DNA from: Nautilus pompilius
Taxonomy: Eukaryota; Mollusca; Cephalopoda; Nautilida; Nautilidae
DNA: 64,000 nt
NCBI GenBank assembly: GCA_018389105.1
Contig: JACATO010000069.1
Location: 560,501 to 624,500, forward strand
Direction of reading: 5' to 3'
A model generated the notes under the pieces. The model did not search any database. It was given only the letters and a program-made list of their open reading frames with translations, and had not been told where the DNA came from. Both the position numbers and the translations under genes were made by a program. Within the stretch, counting starts at the first letter, position 1. Every line of letters starts with the position of its first letter. This document shows, piece after piece, positions 61,735 through 64,000 of the stretch.

Positions 61735-62777
61735 GAGGAAACAGTTTTTAAAATTACATATAATCCCTTTGTCCTAAAATTGAAAACTAGTAGATCCTTA
61801 AGACAATTAACATACACTGTTTGATTAAAGCATTGCAAATGTCTATGACATAACTACTAAAAAAAATTATCTAACAGAAAATCAGTCATATTCCAAGCAA
61901 GTGCTTTATACATGAAAATAGCAATACTGGCTTACTGGATACACTATCACATTGCTTCTGACTCCATTACTAGCTATATCAATGCTTTTTTTTCAATTTT
62001 AAAATTTGAAACTAAATACATAACTCATAAGAATGACCAAAACCAATTTGCCTGAGTCTAAGGCACATGCACTTAGTAACATTAAAGTGTATTCACCATT
62101 TAGACTATCATTCCTTTAAACGATTTAAATTGCATTATAAACATTCTAAAAAATCTCAGGTTTGGCCTTTATTCAATGTCATCTTCAAATTTCACAATAC
62201 CTGGAGATATCCCCCCTATCAATATGTCATCTGTATAAGTTTAAAGGAATAAATGATCCAAGAACAAACCTTGGTGTATCCACTTGAAATGTCTTTCATT
62301 TCAGAATCATCAAGAACAAACCTCAGTTTGTTATTAAGATAATCATTAACCAACAACAAAAGGTTACCAGTAATGCAACTTGAGGATGCCTAGGTAATAT
62401 AGCAATTAAACTTTAAGAACAACTTTGTGGATTATCATGCTCAAGCATCTTACATCAAATCTGTGTGTTCCTGTCTGTATATCAGCTAGTCAATAAAAAA
62501 GAAAATGTCTTTTTTTTCTTTTTTTACATAATTGTACCAAATACAACCAAACAATCAAAACTTACCCAAACTGCTCCCAGTTCAGCAGCATCTCTCCATA
62601 TAGGTCCTGTTTCTCTATGATTATCCGGTAGAGACCAAGACATGCATGCGCAACTTGAGATGCAATTTTTCCTGCCCCCATCTTTAGCTCAGCATTCACA
62701 ATCAGCACCATCTTATAGTAGTAGTCTGCACTGTCTAAGATCTCACCAAACTGTTCATTACCAAAGTTTCCTGCCAC
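55649..62777 (-). CDS. Peptidyl-tRNA hydrolase 2 (PTH2) family protein, C-terminal exons
   Basis: Three minus-strand exons, 62566-62777, 56405-56519 and 55649-55735 (TAG stop), join in frame with GTAAG and GTAAA donors and AG acceptors. They encode 137 residues, essentially a whole PTH2 fold. KMVLIVNAELKMGAGKIASQ is the conserved first strand and glycine/lysine loop. AHACLGLYR is the first helix, ETKIVLQVSKTAELL follows, and HDAGLTQVAAGSPTVLAIMG holds the conserved Asp and Thr of the active site. PTH2 enzymes cleave peptidyl-tRNA released from ribosomes. The HACLGLYR and IMGKMDTVDLITGELQLL variants differ from human PTRH2 and resemble the second, UBA-linked PTH2 type. The first listed exon opens at an acceptor (ACCAG), so the N-terminus lies upstream, mostly or wholly beyond the right edge. 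Confidence 0.88.
57013..58775 (-). mobile_element. Decayed hAT transposon in the PTH2-like gene intron
   Basis: Left terminus CAGTGGTCCTCAAACATT; right terminus, inverted, CTGGGGTCCCCAAAGTAT. Flanks CTTTAAAT (57005-57012) and CCTTAAAT (58776-58783) are an 8-bp duplication with one mismatch. The minus strand (57566-57805) retains YHSEMRWLSHRKVLKYF, the conserved W-L-S-x-x-K-V-L segment of ZBED5/GTF2IRD2-like hAT transposases. The rest of the reading frame is degraded. Length is 1763 bp, so part of the transposase region is deleted. Confidence 0.87.
59658..60728 (+). mobile_element. Tc1-like element, internally deleted and 3' truncated
   Basis: The left end CAGGTGCATCTCAAAAAATT and the following ATTAGAATATCGTGG match the terminus of a Tc1 family widespread in fishes, frogs and lampreys. 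The transposase starts near 59944 with paired-like DNA-binding sequence (KPQKVIAERAGCSQSTVSKH). It has a TGA at 60148-60150, then resumes in the same frame through FSDESKF, which holds the first catalytic Asp. At about 60590 it jumps from EHFMLP to the W-FADHGITVLDW segment. About 30 residues, including the second catalytic Asp, are deleted. The third acidic residue is changed: APDLNPIDYLWG has Asp where Tc1 has Glu. The copy stops near 60728 with no right inverted repeat. Inactive. Confidence 0.92.
60729..62565. other. PTH2-like gene intron, right part
   Basis: Non-coding and AT-rich apart from the microsatellite at 61663-61734. No further exon or element ends recognised. Confidence 0.45.
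61663..61734. repeat. Compound (CTGT)n(TG)n(TA)n microsatellite
   Basis: CTGTCTGT-type tetramers grade into CT, then TG, then TA dinucleotides over about 70 bases. Confidence 0.9.
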
Positions 62778-64000
62778 CTGGTATCAACACCATGCAATTT
62801 TAGTATTTGAACAACAGAACATCATCTATTTTGTTATGTAAAATATCTAATGTGAATATTCATTCATTGTTTTCAAAGTTATAACTGATTTTGGTTGTTA
62901 ATTTCCTGGCAACTACACTGGATAATACATGAAAGTTCTTCATAGGTATAGATTCACAAAATAATGAAGGCATCACATTACATTTATCTACAAGATATGA
63001 CAGTCCAATTAAAATCACTACCTTACTGAATACTATTTCATTAATACAGTACCTACAATATTTTGTACATAATGACAAATAATGCTGTTGTAACAAGTTT
63101 CAGTATTTTCGTTTTAAATACAGTAAGACAACATTTATTCATGCTCTTTCAGAAAGCATTTTTTTTTGGCTAATCAGGAATAATTCTTGAGATCCAAATT
63201 AGCTGTGATTGTCAGTATGAAATAAACTGTATAGCATTCAAAAACAAAGTTCTATTAATACTTTATTTTCATATATAAATAATTTAGTAATCTAGCTAGT
63301 AAAATTCTGATTGACACAAACATCTTCATTTATCAAATAAAGATAAATTTTCATCCCCTACATTAAAAACAAACAAATAAATCATGAATTATAAACTTGT
63401 GACAATGAGTGGATGTTCTGTTCTGTTCTATTCAGGTGGAGTCTTCAAACAAAACTGATCATGTTGCCATCATTTTTGTTGGGAAGCAAACATAACCACT
63501 GCTTCAGTGATGTAAAGTCCCTACTAAAACTTCTTTGTTTAGGTTTCAGAAGAAACCCATGTTAACAAACTAGTGCAGAACAAGAACAAACTAAGTCATG
63601 GTCCTCAACAAGCAATGAACTTAAAGACTCGGCCATGATAAGGCTGATAATCTACACACCTGACCATACGCTGTCCAATATTTACATAAGGTGTGGCGCA
63701 AATCTACAAAATTTTATAGGTGTAATTTAATAATTAGAGTTATTATCACATACCTTCCAATCGCTTAAGAAAGAAAACAAACAAAATATTATGGAGGGAA
63801 ATGTTTTAAAAGAAAAAAGTATTTCTAATAGATGGCTTGCAAAAAACATGTCAGATGAATGGAAGACTGATGTTTCTTCATATTTAGTTTAGTTTATTAG
63901 TTACAAGAAGGCAGGAAGCCATCAATATCATTGTCAAATCAACCACTAACACTATTATTAACTACATAAGATAGTAATTTATTCCACTCATTAACAATTC
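62778..64000. other. Upstream intron of the PTH2-like gene
   Basis: AT-rich with no exon seen. An upstream exon is expected because the exon ending at 62777 begins at a splice acceptor, so this is most likely intron running off the window. Confidence 0.4.

Overview
The window is animal nuclear DNA. It carries spliced genes with phase-consistent introns, a U12-type intron, single-copy housekeeping genes and a dense layer of decayed DNA transposons. Bulk sequence is AT-rich and visibly poor in CpG. CpG-rich patches occur at the TCP1 start (about 15.2-15.6 kb) and at 38.85-39.95 kb. That methylated-genome pattern, and a Tc1 family typical of fishes and lampreys, point to a vertebrate. The TCP1, C/EBP-gamma-like and PTH2-like proteins differ enough from textbook jawed-vertebrate forms that a jawless vertebrate or another early-branching chordate is plausible. 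A cephalopod-like mollusc is the main alternative. This placement is inference.

Layout. 1-3.6 kb: a GC-rich foldback element, then transposase-like and exon-like scraps. 3.66-4.05 kb: an intronless bZIP coding region (C/EBP gamma type, + strand) with a long AT-rich 3' side. 6.9-10.1 kb: the last three exons of an unrecognised minus-strand gene, convergent with the bZIP gene. 10.99-14.4 kb: a decayed hAT transposon containing a shortened mariner. 15.36-30.89 kb: the complete 12-exon TCP1 (CCT1) gene, + strand, 550 codons. Its introns hold a hAT MITE, a Tigger/pogo fossil, a LINE 3' fragment, and a Helitron nested in another inverted-repeat element. 32.9-33.6 kb: a deleted Tigger. 33.9-38.7 kb: an unrecognised multi-exon minus-strand gene whose 5' end faces the CpG-rich block; a deleted hAT sits in one intron. 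40.5-40.9 kb: six copies of a 59-bp minisatellite. 43.4-45.5 kb: a hAT with a nearly complete mariner nested inside, abutting a tRNA-derived SINE. 48.9-49.6 kb: a decayed C2H2 zinc-finger stretch. 55.6-62.8 kb: the last three exons of a peptidyl-tRNA hydrolase 2 family gene, minus strand, running off the right edge, with a hAT and a broken Tc1 in its intron.

The genes do not form a pathway. TCP1 is a subunit of the cytosolic chaperonin, the bZIP gene a transcription factor, and the PTH2-like gene a peptidyl-tRNA hydrolase-fold protein. I found no convincing new multi-gene system. The most interesting items are the U12-type intron with a non-canonical 3' end inside TCP1, two exon-supported minus-strand genes I could not name, and the well-delimited nested transposons.
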